The notes beneath the pieces are model-generated. The model searched no databases, was not told the origin of the DNA, and was given only the letters and a program-made list of their open reading frames with translations. 64,000 nucleotides of DNA from NCBI GenBank assembly GCA_022385805.1, contig MU277727.1:62001-126000 (forward strand), read 5' to 3'. The translations under genes were made by a program, and so were the position numbers. Positions 46,226 to 57,662 of this stretch are shown one piece after another (position 1 is the stretch's first letter; each line of letters starts with the position of its first letter). The stretch is from Pilatotrama ljubarskyi. Lineage: Eukaryota > Basidiomycota > Agaricomycetes > Polyporales > Polyporaceae.

Positions 46226-46419
46226 CGCCGACGTCTGCCCGTGTCCAACATATCATCCGCGAGGTCCGTTCATCCAGGATAAGCGAGAGGCGTGCGTGCG
46301 AAGTCTTCTGCCTAGCGGTACCTAGAAGAAGGGAGGTTCTTTGCAGGGCTACGAGTGGTCAGCGAGCGTCTGGAAGAACTGGGGCTGTCTGAAGAGAGGG
46401 ATGAAATTCCTCAACGCAC

Positions 46420-48190
46420 GACGCAGACGACGAGGTCCCTGGTCATGACTCCTCGCTCGCCGCCGATACCGCGCGCCGAGGTATACCTGAGCCTCCCAGG
46501 TCGATGGCGGGAGGCAATTACTTGGAGTCTTGCTCTCATGCGCGCAGCTCCTTGATGTTGAAGTTGCTTTTTTGTTTTTGTTTTCGCGAAGACAGGCGAG
46601 AAATAGGAGGAGAAAGGAGAAGGAAAGGTCTGTGGAGTACGATATGTTCAGCGTACCAGACGCGTGGTTTTCTGTTTTCGTCAGAACGGAGAATGCCCGA
46701 CGCGCGAAGCGAACGACGGGGTCCCTGGTCATGACTCCTCGCCCGCCGTCCACCGGCAACGCCGAGGTATACCTGAGCCCGCCCAGTGCTTCCAGAAGCT
46801 GGGGGCTTGACGTGTTGCTGTCCTCGCGTGCGCAGCTCCTTGAAGTCGATGCTTACTTCTTGGGACGTCCTAGGCCCACTAGAAGAGGAAGAGAGGAGCC
46901 GAACTCTGACAAGTTTTTGTTCAGCGTGTCCGACGCGAATTTTCTGGTTTTCTCAGGACGAAACTCCCCGGCGCGCGAAGCAGACGACGGGGTCCCTGGT
47001 CATGACTCCTCGCCCACCGCCTACCGCACGCGCCGAGGTATACCTGATCCCGCCTGATGCATCCCGGAGCTGGGGGCTTGATGTCTTGCTGTCCTCGCGC
47101 GCGCAGCTCGTACAGGTCGATCGTTCGTGCTGAAAGGGCCGAGGAGACTAGGAAGCGAGAGGGGAGACTGTATCTGTTTTTGTTTGTGTTCAGCGGCCGG
47201 ACGCGGATATATGAGGTGTTCTGAAGACGAGACTCCCCAGCGCGCGAAGCAGACGATGGGGTCCCTGGTCATGACTCCTCGCCCGCCGCCTACCGCACAC
47301 GCCGAGGTATACCTGATCCCGCCCGATGCTTCCCGGAGCTAGGAGTTTGATGTCTTGCTGTCCTCGCGCGCGCAGCTCGCTGTTGGGGCCGATCGTTCGT
47401 GCTGAAAGGGTTGAGAAGACTACCAAGCGGGAAGGGGAGACTGGATCTGTGCTTTTTCGGGTTTAGCGTGCCCGACGCAGAATTGTATATCTTCTTGAGT
47501 AGAAACGCCCTGACGCGCGAAGCAGACGACGAGGTCACTGGTCATGACTCCTCGCCCGCCGCCCACCAGTAACGCCAGGGTATACCTGATGCCGCCCAGC
47601 GCTGACCTGGGCGGGGGCTTGTTGCCTTGATGTCCTCGCACGCGCAGCTCGTCGAAGTCGGTGTCGGTGTTCCAAGGGACGGAGACTCTAAAAGCGAAGA
47701 AAGGAGACCGAGATCTGTGCTATTGGGTTCAGCGTGCCCGACGCCGAGTTTCTGATTCTTTCGGGAAGAAGCGCCCCGACGGGCGCAGCAAGCGGACAGG
47801 GTCCCTGGTCATGACTCCTCGCCTGCCGCCTACCCCGCACGCCGAGGTTACCTCGCGCCGCCCAGCTACCTGTAAGCGGGGGCGGTCTTGATGTCCTCGA
47901 CGCGCGCAGCTCCTTGAGGGTGAGATCTTCCTGAATATTGAACTTCGCTTCGGAGGAGAAAGCCTGCAAGGGAAGAGAAAACTGCGGGCAAAGGATGATC
48001 AGCAGCACGTGCAGCGGATAGAGATATTCGTAGACGAAGCAGAGATGCCTCGGCGCGCAAAGCAGACGAACGGGGTCCCTGGGTCATGACTCCCTCGCCC
48101 GTTGCCCACCCCACACACCAAGGCGTACCTGGCAGCCTTATCCTGCGGGGCTGTATGGATGACCGCCCCGTCTTGATCGCGCGCGCAGCT
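46420..48190 (-). repeat. tandem array, seven diverged units of about 270 bp
   Basis: The core GGTCCCTGGTCATGACTCC recurs at 46434, 46720, 46991, 47260, 47533 (one base changed), 47800 and 48074 (one base inserted). Spacing is 286, 271, 269, 273, 267 and 274 bp. Around the core, each unit shares an 80-bp block that includes GAGGTATACCTGA (variants in some units) and, about 70 bp later, a GCGCGCAGCTC element. On the minus strand several units carry a GTATACC donor after CAG and a CTTTCAG acceptor. They bracket a segment reading ELRARGQQDIKPPAPG, but stops and frameshifts in other units argue against a simple coding array. Confidence 0.85.
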
Positions 48191-48729
48191 CCTTGACGTC
48201 GAACGAGAAGAGAGCTTCAGAAGAGGTATTGATGACTTCCGGAGGCCTGAGCATGAATGTGGGTCCTGTCAGCATGTGGCTGACATGATAAGCCGTGATC
48301 GGGTGAGAGACGCACCGATCCACAGCACGACCCCGAGTCTGCAGTCCGGACGGCTTGAAACTGAATCTGCGAAAAGGTCACTCCGGAGGCCTGTACAACA
48401 AACCAATCCTTGACGATGGCCCGGCCCTTGACAGCCTTGCGTTCCCGGCGGATGCTGGTCCAGTACTCCTTGCTCGTGAAGCGGCGGGGTAGCTTGGGGC
48501 GGTTGGGGGCGCGACAGCTGTTGCAGGCCAGGGTGTTGCTGAAGAGGATCCCGGAGGAAACGACGAGGTCTTCGGGAAGCCAGACTTGCATAGAGTCGCA
48601 CCAGGCCCACCCAGTAGAGAAGGGCGGCGAGGAGGGATTAGTGTATTCGGCGAGGTCGATCGGCTCGGGCTTGCGACGGCCAGCGCCACGGACGTTGCCA
48701 AGAGGAAGAGAGCTAGGCTTGGAGAACAT
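48138..48729 (-). CDS. uncharacterised protein adjoining the tandem array
   Basis: From the ATG at 48729 (MFSKPSSLPLGNVRGAGRRK) the first exon runs about 137 codons. It includes GWAWCDSMQVWLPEDLVVSS, a Cys pair in LACNSCRAPNRPKLP and a basic stretch RERKAVKGRAIVKDW. It ends near a GTGCGTC donor. A second exon after CTGACAG can read PTFMLRPPEVINTSSEALFS plus FDVKELRAR and stop at 48138, but which donor is used is unsure. The ELRAR end matches the unit repeated in the array, so the array may derive from this gene's last exon and intron. TATA-like TATACC and TTATACC lie 35-50 bp upstream of the ATG. No family is recognised. Confidence 0.5.
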
Positions 48730-49169
48730 GGCTCCAAACAGCGGTAAAGAAGTGCAGAAAGGTATAAGAGGAAGGGTATAGGAAGGTGATGGTGCGTGCG
48801 TAGGAAGCGATGGGCCCGCGACTCGGGGTTAAATGGTTCGGATTGGAACGTGGGCAGAGGCTGACTCTACCTCCGCACACTGCATGATGCCAATTGTCAG
48901 CCACACACGACGTCTACTGGAATCTACACGCGAGAGGTTTATCCCAGTGGAGGCTCGCTCTCCGGTCGTAGCCGTCGACACGATCATGTGACCGCGCCCT
49001 AGCAACCTGCAGCATTCCGCAGATCTTCAACGATCTGTAAAGTGCATGCTTATATGACACCGGGCTGAAGAATTTTGTTATTTTGGCTATTCAGAAGGCC
49101 CAGAGATTCCATAGTTCAAGATCCATCCAATGACGTTTATGTACCGAGTATCTTACAGTAGCGTCGCAA
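48730..49169. other. intergenic region
   Basis: 440 bp between two minus-strand genes; promoter of the uncharacterised gene on the left side. No other feature seen. Confidence 0.3.
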
Positions 49170-50259
49170 TCACTTCGTGCTGACCACCGCTTCCCCCAAG
49201 CCAGATGGCACTCCGACCTCGACCTTCGGCGTTGGCGTCGATGTGCCGGACACCACGTCGCGTACTCCGCTCTCCGCCTCCAGGATGCGCAGAATGGGTG
49301 CGAAAGTCCGTAGTTGTCCGGGAGCATACCGCTCGTATGTGGGTCCGCGGTTATATGCAATCTCTGCGGTTGTGATCTGAACGTAATGAGCATCAGAATT
49401 GCTCTGCAAAAACACAGTCGTTGCACCGACAAGTATATCGGATGTCAGCCCCTTGATCGCGAAGGCGGTCGAACGGAAGCGGTGCATGCGATAGGTGCTG
49501 TTCCCTAGCCACGGGAGATCAATGTCGGAGTGGTTCTGTCCTCGTGGTCAACCAGCTGAGTCGAGGAAGACAGGGTACACTTCATACATAGAAATCGTCT
49601 TCATACGGCCAGTCAGGACTGCTCTTGGGCGACAGATTCTCTTTCCTGGCCAGGGAAGGGTCTAACACGGCTTCGAGTGGGTGATCGAAGATCCTGTCCA
49701 CCTCTCCCGGCGAGGGTGAGAGACTATCCAGTATGGACAGTTCTGTGAGGAGCGCGACCACAGGGGTGACAAGGAGCTTGCTCGATGAGATGTATGGTCT
49801 TAGAGTGCACACGGTGTACACGTGAGGATCATGCAGCGGGAGCCCGACCTCTTCATGTGCTTCACGATACTGTCAGAGCTCGCTGTCACTGAGATCGTGA
49901 TTCACGTAAAAGTCTCGGCACTTACGGCGGTCTCGAAGACGTCGGCATCGGTTGTATCCACCTTTCCTCCGGGCAGCGCGACCTGGCCGGGATGGGCGCG
50001 GAGAGACTTGGACCGTGTGGTCAACAATACACGCAGTTCGCCAGCTTTCTCGTATAGTAAGACGAGGACCGCTGCTAGCTTAGCCGTAGGATAGCCTGAG
50101 CTGCCAAATGTTCAACATGGCGAGGAGTCCAAGATGATACAGGTGCACGAACAGATCGACTTCCTCCGGCTGATGCCTCCTGAGTCGCTCAATGCATGCT
50201 CTGTTCGTGGGCGAAAGGCCCTCCAGCGCACTGACAGGTATGTTGTGGGTCCCGCTCAT
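49170..50259 (-). CDS. Nudix hydrolase, CoA diphosphatase-like
   Basis: Spliced from the ATG at 50259 (MSGTHNIPVSALEGLSPTNR). The domain opens AKLAAVLVLLYEKAGELRVL, then LTTRSKSLRAHPGQVALPGG. The Nudix box spans an intron: GGKVDTTDADVFETA joined to YREAHEEVGLP, with the Glu residues that bind Mg2+ all present. The segment HPGQVALPGGK is the UPF0035-like signature of CoA pyrophosphatases (yeast Pcd1, human NUDT7/8). Further exons read VYTVCTLRPYISSSKLLVTP, then YNHSDIDLPWLGNSTYRMHR, and end VPSGLGEAVVSTK at 49170. About 300 residues, no clear peroxisomal signal at the C-terminus. It hydrolyses nucleoside-diphosphate derivatives, most likely CoA or oxidised CoA. Confidence 0.87.
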
Positions 50260-50582
50260 AATATCAGATGTCGTACGAAGTCAAGCAAGATGAGTCCTGG
50301 GCGATCGAGATGTGTCGTTCGACATGGCGGTCGCGGTATTGCACGACCGGGGCAGGGTTTCGGAGGCGCCCACCCCGCAGCGCTGCAGACGCGCGCTCCG
50401 AATCCGCATCCCGAATTGATCGCATTTGGCTCCCTGGTCCACTCCGCCACCGCGCTGCTCGATATCACCAGCGCAGGCTTTGCTGAACGCGTCTGTCGTC
50501 TCCAGAACCTCTTCGTCGACAGGCTAGTAGACTTGAGCCACCGATTCATGCTACTTGAGACGATTCGTGCGGTATAGCGACC
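50260..50582. promoter_or_regulatory. divergent promoter region of Nudix gene and VPS34
   Basis: Starts are 323 bp apart, head to head. A plus-strand frame ending at 50577 and a minus-strand frame cross this stretch, but neither resembles a known protein. Confidence 0.4.
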
Positions 50583-53500
50583 ATGGACAAAGATAACCGC
50601 GATGACTTCACGTTCGCCAAACTGAGCGACCTCAAGATGCCTGTAACCTTGCGGATGTATGTGAGCCCGTACACCGAACCAGTCCTCAAACTAACAGACA
50701 GGTGTCTTTTTAGCTCGCAACTTGAAGGGACGCGCAAGCCTCACCCATTCACCGAAGTGTTGGAGAAGCCGGAATTGCGCTTCCACGGCGTGCAGCAGTC
50801 CCCGTGAGCATACACCCCGCCGCTCGTCCACCCGTTTCTCTGAGTGACCCTAGTGAAGGGACTTCTCGGACCTCTACGTGACCTGTCAGGTAGTTGCGGA
50901 CAACAAGCCGCTCACTATCCCATTCCGCACGGCGTTCAAGGCGTTCAAAAAGGACTATACGTGAGTACAGTGCCGCCGGATTGTTTTCATGCGTTGTCGA
51001 GGTTGAGACGAGTGTGTGGAAGGTGGAACGAATGGATCACATTGCCAATACGATATTGCGACCTACCCCTCAACTCACAGATCACCTTTACCGTATGGGA
51101 CATCGCGGGGCCAAGGGCCGCTGTCCCGGTTGGGGGCACGACTTTCCGCATGTTTGGAAAGAAATGGTGAGTCGCTTCCATGCACAATCCTCAATGGCTT
51201 AACAAGCATCGTGTCTATAGGACGCTGAGAAGGGGTAAACATCGCATGGTACTGTGGCCCGATCGCGAAGCCGACGGAGCAAACGAGACAACCACACCAA
51301 GCAAGATTGGGACGCGAGACGAGATGGGTCGGTTGGAGAAGGTATGTTGGCTCACGTATATAGCCAAGGCTGCTCTCAAACATGGCGTCAGTTGGTCAAG
51401 AAGTACGAGCGAGGAGACTTGCCGAAGTCAGATTGGTTAGACGCGTTGGCGTTTAGGAAGATGGCGGAGATTCACGCAGTACGTCCGACCTGTTCATATC
51501 GTCCCGAAGGGAAACTGTAATGTCTGAGGGCAGGCAGAGACGGAGAAGAGCGAGAATCTCTACCTGTATATCGACCTCCCTCGTTTTGACTTCCCAGTCA
51601 TTTTCAGTGAGCCTGTGAGTACCCTAGGCCAGCCGCCGCTCTCTGTACTGACACATACCCGCTGCCAGGATGCCTCAAGCGTGCCCTCTACGTCGGCCGT
51701 CTCCCCGGTTGTGACTACGCCTGCCCCTGCGACCTCGTCCCTGGCGTCCGACACACACTTGTGGCAGATCGTCGATCCAGACATCGCGCGCGAGAACCCC
51801 GTCGAGGACAAGCATCGTCGTCTTGTCCGGAGTCACAGAAGCAGTCCATACGACCGCGAGTTGAAGCCGAATGCCAAGATCCGGGACGAGCTTTCGGTAT
51901 GTGCATTTTCTCCTACTGTCTGCGCCAGCACTCACAGCCCGGATCGGATATCAGCATATTTTGAACTACGCGCCCAGTCAACCACTCACTTCCGAAGAGA
52001 AGGACCTGATTTGGAAGTTCCGCTTCTACCTAACGCGCGACAAGCGCGGCCTCACCAAGTTCCTCAAGTCTGTGACATGGAGAGACCCTTCAGAAGTCAA
52101 GCAAGCTGTGGAGGAGCTCTTGCCTATGTGGACAGAAATCGACATTGACGATGCACTTGAGCTGCTCGGACCGAACACTGTTGACTCGAGAGTCCGAGCG
52201 TATGCCGTCAAGCAGCTCAGCAGGGCCGACGACGACGTGAGAGCTGTGTACTACGATCAGAGGCGGCCATGCTGACTATCACTCACAGGAACTCCACCTA
52301 TACCTCCTACAGCTTGTGCAGGCACTAAAGTTCGAGAGCACCGCGAGCGATCAGCGTTCATCCCGCTCTACGACAAGTGCGGTTTCATACGATGACAGCG
52401 GCCTTGCCGACTTCTTGATCTCGCGAGCCGTACGCAATCCTATCCTGGGCAACCGCTTCCATTGGTACCTTATGGTGGAAGTCGCCATGGAGGACAAGAT
52501 GATGGCGAAGATGTACGGCAGGGTCGTATTCAAGTTCATGAAGATCCTCGAGGTAGCGTTCATGACTGAGGTTTGGCGAATCAGGAGTTGACTGGCTTGG
52601 GTCCAGGACAATGGTGATGAACGCCGCGATCTCATGCGCCGCCAAGGTGAACTCGTCGACACGCTCGCCAAGCGTGCAAAGGAGCTCCGCACGTCAAAAG
52701 ATCCACGACCAAAGAAGATCGAGAAGCTGCGCGCGTTCCTGGCCGACTCGAAGAACAATCTCGCGTCGATGCCGCCGCTGCCATTGCCGCTGAACGCGCG
52801 CGTGTTGGTGACGGGTATCATAGCGGAGAAGTCAAGTGTCTTCAAGTCGAACATGTTCCCGATGCTGCTGTACTTCCAGTGCGCAGGAGGGGGCGAGTAC
52901 CCGGTTATCTTCAAGGATGGCGACGATATGCGCCAGGACCAGCTCGTGATACAGCTGTTCACCCTCATGGACAGGCTGCTGCGGAAAGAGAACCTGGATC
53001 TGAAGCTCAGCCCGTATGATGTGCTTGCTACTGGTCCGAGTCAGGGAATGGTGCAGTTCATCCCGAGCAAGACCATTGCGGCGATCGTGAGCGAGCATGG
53101 GACTTTGCTCAACTACCTGCGGGCGAACTACCCGGACGAGGGGAGCGTCGGCACATACGGAGTAGAACCTGGGGTCATCGACACCTTTGTCAGGAGTTGC
53201 GGTGAGCCCATCGTCAGATGTGACTTGGGCGCGTGTACTCACTTCGAGTCAGCTGGCTACTGCGTGATGACCTATCTCCTCGGGGTCGGTGACCGCCACC
53301 TTGACAACCTTCTCTTAGCTCCGGACGGCCACTTCTTCCATGGTAAGAGCACCCTCCTTAGTTTTGCCATACACGCAGCTAAGGACCGTCACAGTCGACT
53401 TCGGATACATCCTCGGCCGTGATCCCAAACCGCTCGCGCCGCCTGTAAAGATCTGCAAGGAGATGGTCGACGCGATGGGCGGGGTACAATCCGTGCACTA

Positions 53501-53768
53501 CACGCGGTTCAAGAGCTTCTGCTTCACCGCATTCTCCATCCTGCGCAAGAGCGCGAACCTCATCCTGAACTTGGTCACGCTCATGGTTGACGCTAATATC
53601 CCGCACATCAAGCAGCGTGACGTGCATGAGCAGGTGCTCGGCAAGTTCTGCTTAGAGATGACGGAGGAGCAGGCGATCGAGCACTTTGAGCGGCTGCTGA
53701 ACGATATCTCGCCGTTCACGGCCGTGCTGGATCGTATGCACGACTGGGCGCAGTACTGGAGGAGTTAG
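50583..53768 (+). CDS. VPS34: class III phosphatidylinositol 3-kinase
   Basis: Makes PI3P on endosomes and autophagosome precursors, in complexes with Vps15 and Atg6/Beclin. The C2 domain starts [20 protein letters not shown] and includes [20 protein letters not shown]. The accessory helical domain has [19 protein letters not shown] and [20 protein letters not shown]. The kinase has the P-loop region [20 protein letters not shown], the catalytic loop [14 protein letters not shown] and the activation DFG in [20 protein letters not shown]. The C-terminal helix ends [13 protein letters not shown], stop at 53768; this amphipathic helix is needed for activity in the family. About eleven introns. 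A Ser/Thr/Ala-rich insert (around 51670-51750) lengthens the linker after the C2 domain. The gene looks intact. Confidence 0.95.
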
Positions 53769-53859
53769 ATGGTTGTGTCTGTATTCTACATGTTCGTCTA
53801 CTTGCTATGTGCTATATCATACCCTCGGATTGCAGCGACAAGAGTAGTATGTGGGCTTT

Positions 53860-56499
53860 TTAGCTGGGTTTTTGGAGCACTGCCCATACTCTCTCTTCTA
53901 CTGCCCGTACGACACTGGCGGGAGTATTGAGGCTGAGCATGAAGTAAGCGACGTTCCCGAGGGTGCGGTAGTGGATGCCGAACGGCGAGCCGCCCGGTGC
54001 TGGCGAGAGTGTATCGCTCTTGACGGCGGTCTTGATCGATTCCAGCAACGCTCTCGCAGAGTGGGACTGGTAGCCTGCATAGATGCAACTTCAATGAGAG
54101 GCACGATCTGCACCAACAGGAGGTACATACCTGCAGAGTCATCCTTGATCTTGATGCTCAGGACAGTGCCGACAGCCATGACCTCGGCTACACGGTCCAT
54201 CTTGGAGATGACGTGCACGAACTCGGGGTCCCAGAAGCTCCATACCGCTGTCTCGCTGAGTTGCTCTGGCTCGGGCAGGTTCCACTTCTCGCGCGCGGCT
54301 CTCCATGCGTCGCTCGTCGCCAGCTTCTCGACGATGTTAAGGGTCTCATGTGCAACCTCACAGCCAACAGGATACGCAGTGTAGCTATGTCCATGCAGGA
54401 GAGCGTCGACCTTATTGTCGCTGAGGAAGGCACGGTAGATTGAGTCGGAGGCGAGTGTGACGGCCAAGGGAACGAGGCCGCCGGTCAGGATCTTCGCATT
54501 TACGGAGATATCCGGCGTCACGCCGAGAAGCGTGCTCGAGGTTTGCAAGCCAAGACGGTAAAGCCCGATGAAGACCTCATCGAAGATTACGGGGAGTCCA
54601 GACCATTCGGAAGGTGAACGCGCATCAGGTCCGCGGACGACGTCGACGAGGACACGTTGGAAGAGCGGGTCGACGAAGATCATTCCGCCCGCGCCCATGA
54701 CAAGTGGTTCCAGGATGAGCGCAGCAATCCGCGGCCCGTTTCCGTCCTTGAGCTTCTGCAGCGTGCGTTCAATGTATGTGCGGTAGATGGCAGCAAGCGG
54801 GGACTTGAGGCGCTCCTTGATGTTGTACGTCCAAGAGAGAGACACTGTCTCGATGTTCGGTGTCCCGTCCTCCGTCTCGGCCGCGATCGCCGGAGGCAGA
54901 CTTACGACCGTCTTGCCATTGCGGATTGAGACGGTGGGCGGGTCGAACCAGTATCCCTTCGCGTCGTGCCATTCGCAAGTGTACACGCCTTCTTCGCAAG
55001 CGTCCATGGCCCCGATGGTGTCTCCGTGGTAGCTGCCCTTCAGCCCGAGGATTCCCAAGTCCTTGCGCGGGGCACCGCCGACCTGGCCGGCCTCGCGGGT
55101 AGCGAACGCACGCAGGGCCATCTTGATCGCGACCTCCATACCCGTCGAGCCGTCGTCCGAGAAGAATGCACGAGACGCCCAACCACGTCCAGGTCCGTCT
55201 TTGAGGAGGCGCTCGGCGAGCTTCAGGGCGGGGAGATGAGACGCTTCCGGAAACATGACATGGCCATACCGGCCAGCAGCGCGGGCGGCGGCCAGAGCGA
55301 GGGAGGGATGTGCGTGTCCGATTGCTTGTGTCCACCAGGAAGCTGAGCCGTCGAACTGGGGTTCCAGGCAGGAATTGTCAGAGGGCATCGACCGTTTGCC
55401 GTTATAGATGCTGAAGAAGTCGCCCCATGCGCTGTCGATGATGTTGACATCCGGTTCGTTCTTGACATGACCATGCTGTACGAATGGCCACCAGATCGAG
55501 TCCAGAGTGCGCCGGGGCATCGAGTCCAGTTCCGCGAGACGACGCGAGTGGCAGGTGTCGAGGTGCTTTACAACGTCGAAGATCGCGCCTTCGCCGCTTC
55601 CGGGTACGATGTCCTGGTAGTAGTTCTCTGTAACGGACGCATCGGCACCGGGGTCGGGGTTCCGTTCTGGGGGTGGCTTCACTGACACTACCGGAATTCC
55701 CCGCTCGGCAAAGTAAGGGGATAAGTATTCCCAGTTGCGATAGTACTCATCGCGGAAGAGCAGGATGGCGTCGACGATGTAACCACGGAGCATCATCGCC
55801 TCGTAAGAAGCAATGGTGGAAGAAATACCGCCTAGTCGGGAGTCGCCAATGAGCACGGTCGGGAGGAAAAGAGGGCGGTATGCGTCCAGTTGTGTCGTCC
55901 CTGAGAGTGTTGGACTGTGGACACCTGCGCATGGTCAAAATCTGAGTTCGTGTGTTGCATACCTTGGCACAATACATGAAGACAGACCTCCAGCAGTCTC
56001 CACATACATGTGACTGTGATGTTTGATCTGCGCCGCGCACGCACGAATGTGGCTTGCAACGGCGTTTACGAATGCATCGTCAGTGGGGGCTGTCCTTGGC
56101 TGATTTCAAAGTGTGAGCAAAGGTGGTATGTGCGTGTTGTGAACCTTCTTTACCTGGATGCTCTTCTCGTTCGCCCGACGGACGGCCAAGTGAGGGCTGA
56201 CGGGATCGTCGAAGCGGAAGAGACATTTGCTGTGCACATGAGCTTTGTGCGGACCGGCCAGGGCAAGAATGCGCCTGTTATACGCGTTAAGTCAGCTCAG
56301 AGGTTTGAAAAATACCCAGATTTACTAACTCGTCATCTGCGTCCGACATAGGACCAGTGCTCACGGGCTTTAGGTAGTATACCGATTGGTCCGACGCCGC
56401 TGAGGCACGGACCAATGCAGACGTGAGGACAGTCTTTCCCACATCTGTGTTCGCACCAAATATCTGGTGTATGCGCAAATTCTTGAACAGCAGCGACAT
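53860..56499 (-). CDS. BIO3-BIO1: bifunctional dethiobiotin synthetase / DAPA aminotransferase
   Basis: Two consecutive biotin-synthesis steps in one protein, as in plants and many filamentous fungi. The N-terminal synthetase starts at 56499 (MSLLFKNLRIHQIFGANTDV) with the P-loop GANTDVGKT. It continues SVYYLKPVSTGP and, via an intron, CLFRFDDPVSPHLAVRRANE, then VLIGDSRLGGISSTI. The C-terminal PLP aminotransferase includes WWPFVQHG, ASWWTQAIGHAHPSLALAAA, GLKGSYHGDTIGAMDACE, the cofactor Asp in VIFDEVFIGLYRLG and the Schiff-base Lys in AKILTGGLVPLAVTLA. A final intron (about 54066-54129) leads to the last exon, stop at 53860. It is tail-to-tail with VPS34, 91 bp apart. Expected in mitochondria, though the N-terminus is only weakly presequence-like. 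Confidence 0.94.
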
Positions 56500-57068
56500 G
56501 TTAGGTGTGCAATGCGTAGAAGCTTTCAATGCCCCAACGCTTGAACTACAGCGCCGCGTGCCAGAAAAAACCGGGGGTGATCATAGGCCTGCTGGGTCTC
56601 GCGCATGTCAGCAGTGATCTATGCGGTAGTAAATAAGACTTGGCCTCACCAAGGAGAGGAAGCTCAGAAAGCGGCAGCTTGTCGTGTCGCCACCCCAAAC
56701 TTGCGTGAAACGCAGGGATCCGATGAAGCGCCCGTAGCCCCAATGCCGACGTCGGAACTGAAGCGGTTGTTTGGCCGTATTGAATTCTAAAGGTCCCGCC
56801 AAACAGGCGCAAATGCACCCAGAGATACACCCTTGGCCCCACCTGTCCCCATATTGCTTGGACGAGCAGGAGGATGTTGGGGAGACACAAAGTACCATAC
56901 CCCAGCTTTACAACGCCTCTCAAGAGTCGATCACCGCCGTGACGCAGCGCTGGAAGTCTCAGAGAGCGCATACACGCGTGACGCGCAGTACAGTATGGGC
57001 GCCTTGTGGTTTTACAGCAATCCACATACTCTTCACACCTCAGAGCGGATTGAAAGAAGCCGTGATAG
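56500..57068. other. region left of the retroelement remnant
   Basis: 570 bp between the biotin gene start and the remnant. Frames are broken. It may include decayed retroelement sequence, but no reverse-transcriptase motif is visible. Confidence 0.3.
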
Positions 57069-57662
57069 ATGGTCCGAAGGGCTCGGTATGATTCCAGAGA
57101 CCGCCGTGGTCTGACGGCCGTACAGGATTGCGCATGGAATGCCGAGATCGCCTATGGGAGACGCTGGGAGACGCCGGAGACATGCGGATGCGACGGCGAC
57201 TGTGCGCCATGGTGCCATGCCGGCTGCACTGCCATCGAGACCGCACACCACATCTTTGTGGCCTGTCCGAGCTTCGCCGACCTCCGCCAGAGTGCTCTTC
57301 GAGACCTGATCCGCGACACGTCCGAGCAGCTCTCCGCTGCTAAAACCACACCACCCTTCACGGAGGTCGTCCTCCGGATCACGTCTGCACTCTTCTCCGA
57401 TAGCGCCGAGATATGGCCACAACACTCCTCCCGTTATTACCTTGGCACCATGCCTCCACTGCACCCCGATCCCGAGTTGGCGGACAGCTGCGACGCTCGA
57501 CATCTCATCACACGTGTCGTCCACGGGTGGCATCTTGCATCTATACGCCTCGCGGGACGCATTTGGGGCACTTATAAGCGCCGCATATCCCCTCGCTCAC
57601 CCCCGCCCTCCCCGACTGCCTCTCTCGTGCTCCCTGCATACTTAGCCCATCTGTTGCAATAG
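57069..57662 (+). pseudogene. probable 3'-end remnant of a non-LTR retrotransposon
   Basis: Open frame of about 197 codons whose centre reads CGCDGDCAPWCHAGC followed by ETAHHIFVACPSFADLR. This cysteine/histidine cluster with E-T-x-H-H-x6-CP-x-F is typical of the region after the reverse transcriptase/RNase H of fungal LINE-like elements. The end WHLASIRLAGRIWGTYKRR recurs in basidiomycete element-derived proteins. No reverse transcriptase or endonuclease part is present upstream, so this is a truncated copy. The start codon of the frame is not meaningful. It could alternatively be a domesticated fragment. Confidence 0.45.

Noticed and set aside
46530..47057. Plus-strand reading of the tandem array as repeated exons (ADDGVPGHDSSPTAYRTRRG)
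   Set aside because: The phase is broken by indels and stops in units 5-7, so a conserved repeat protein is not supported.
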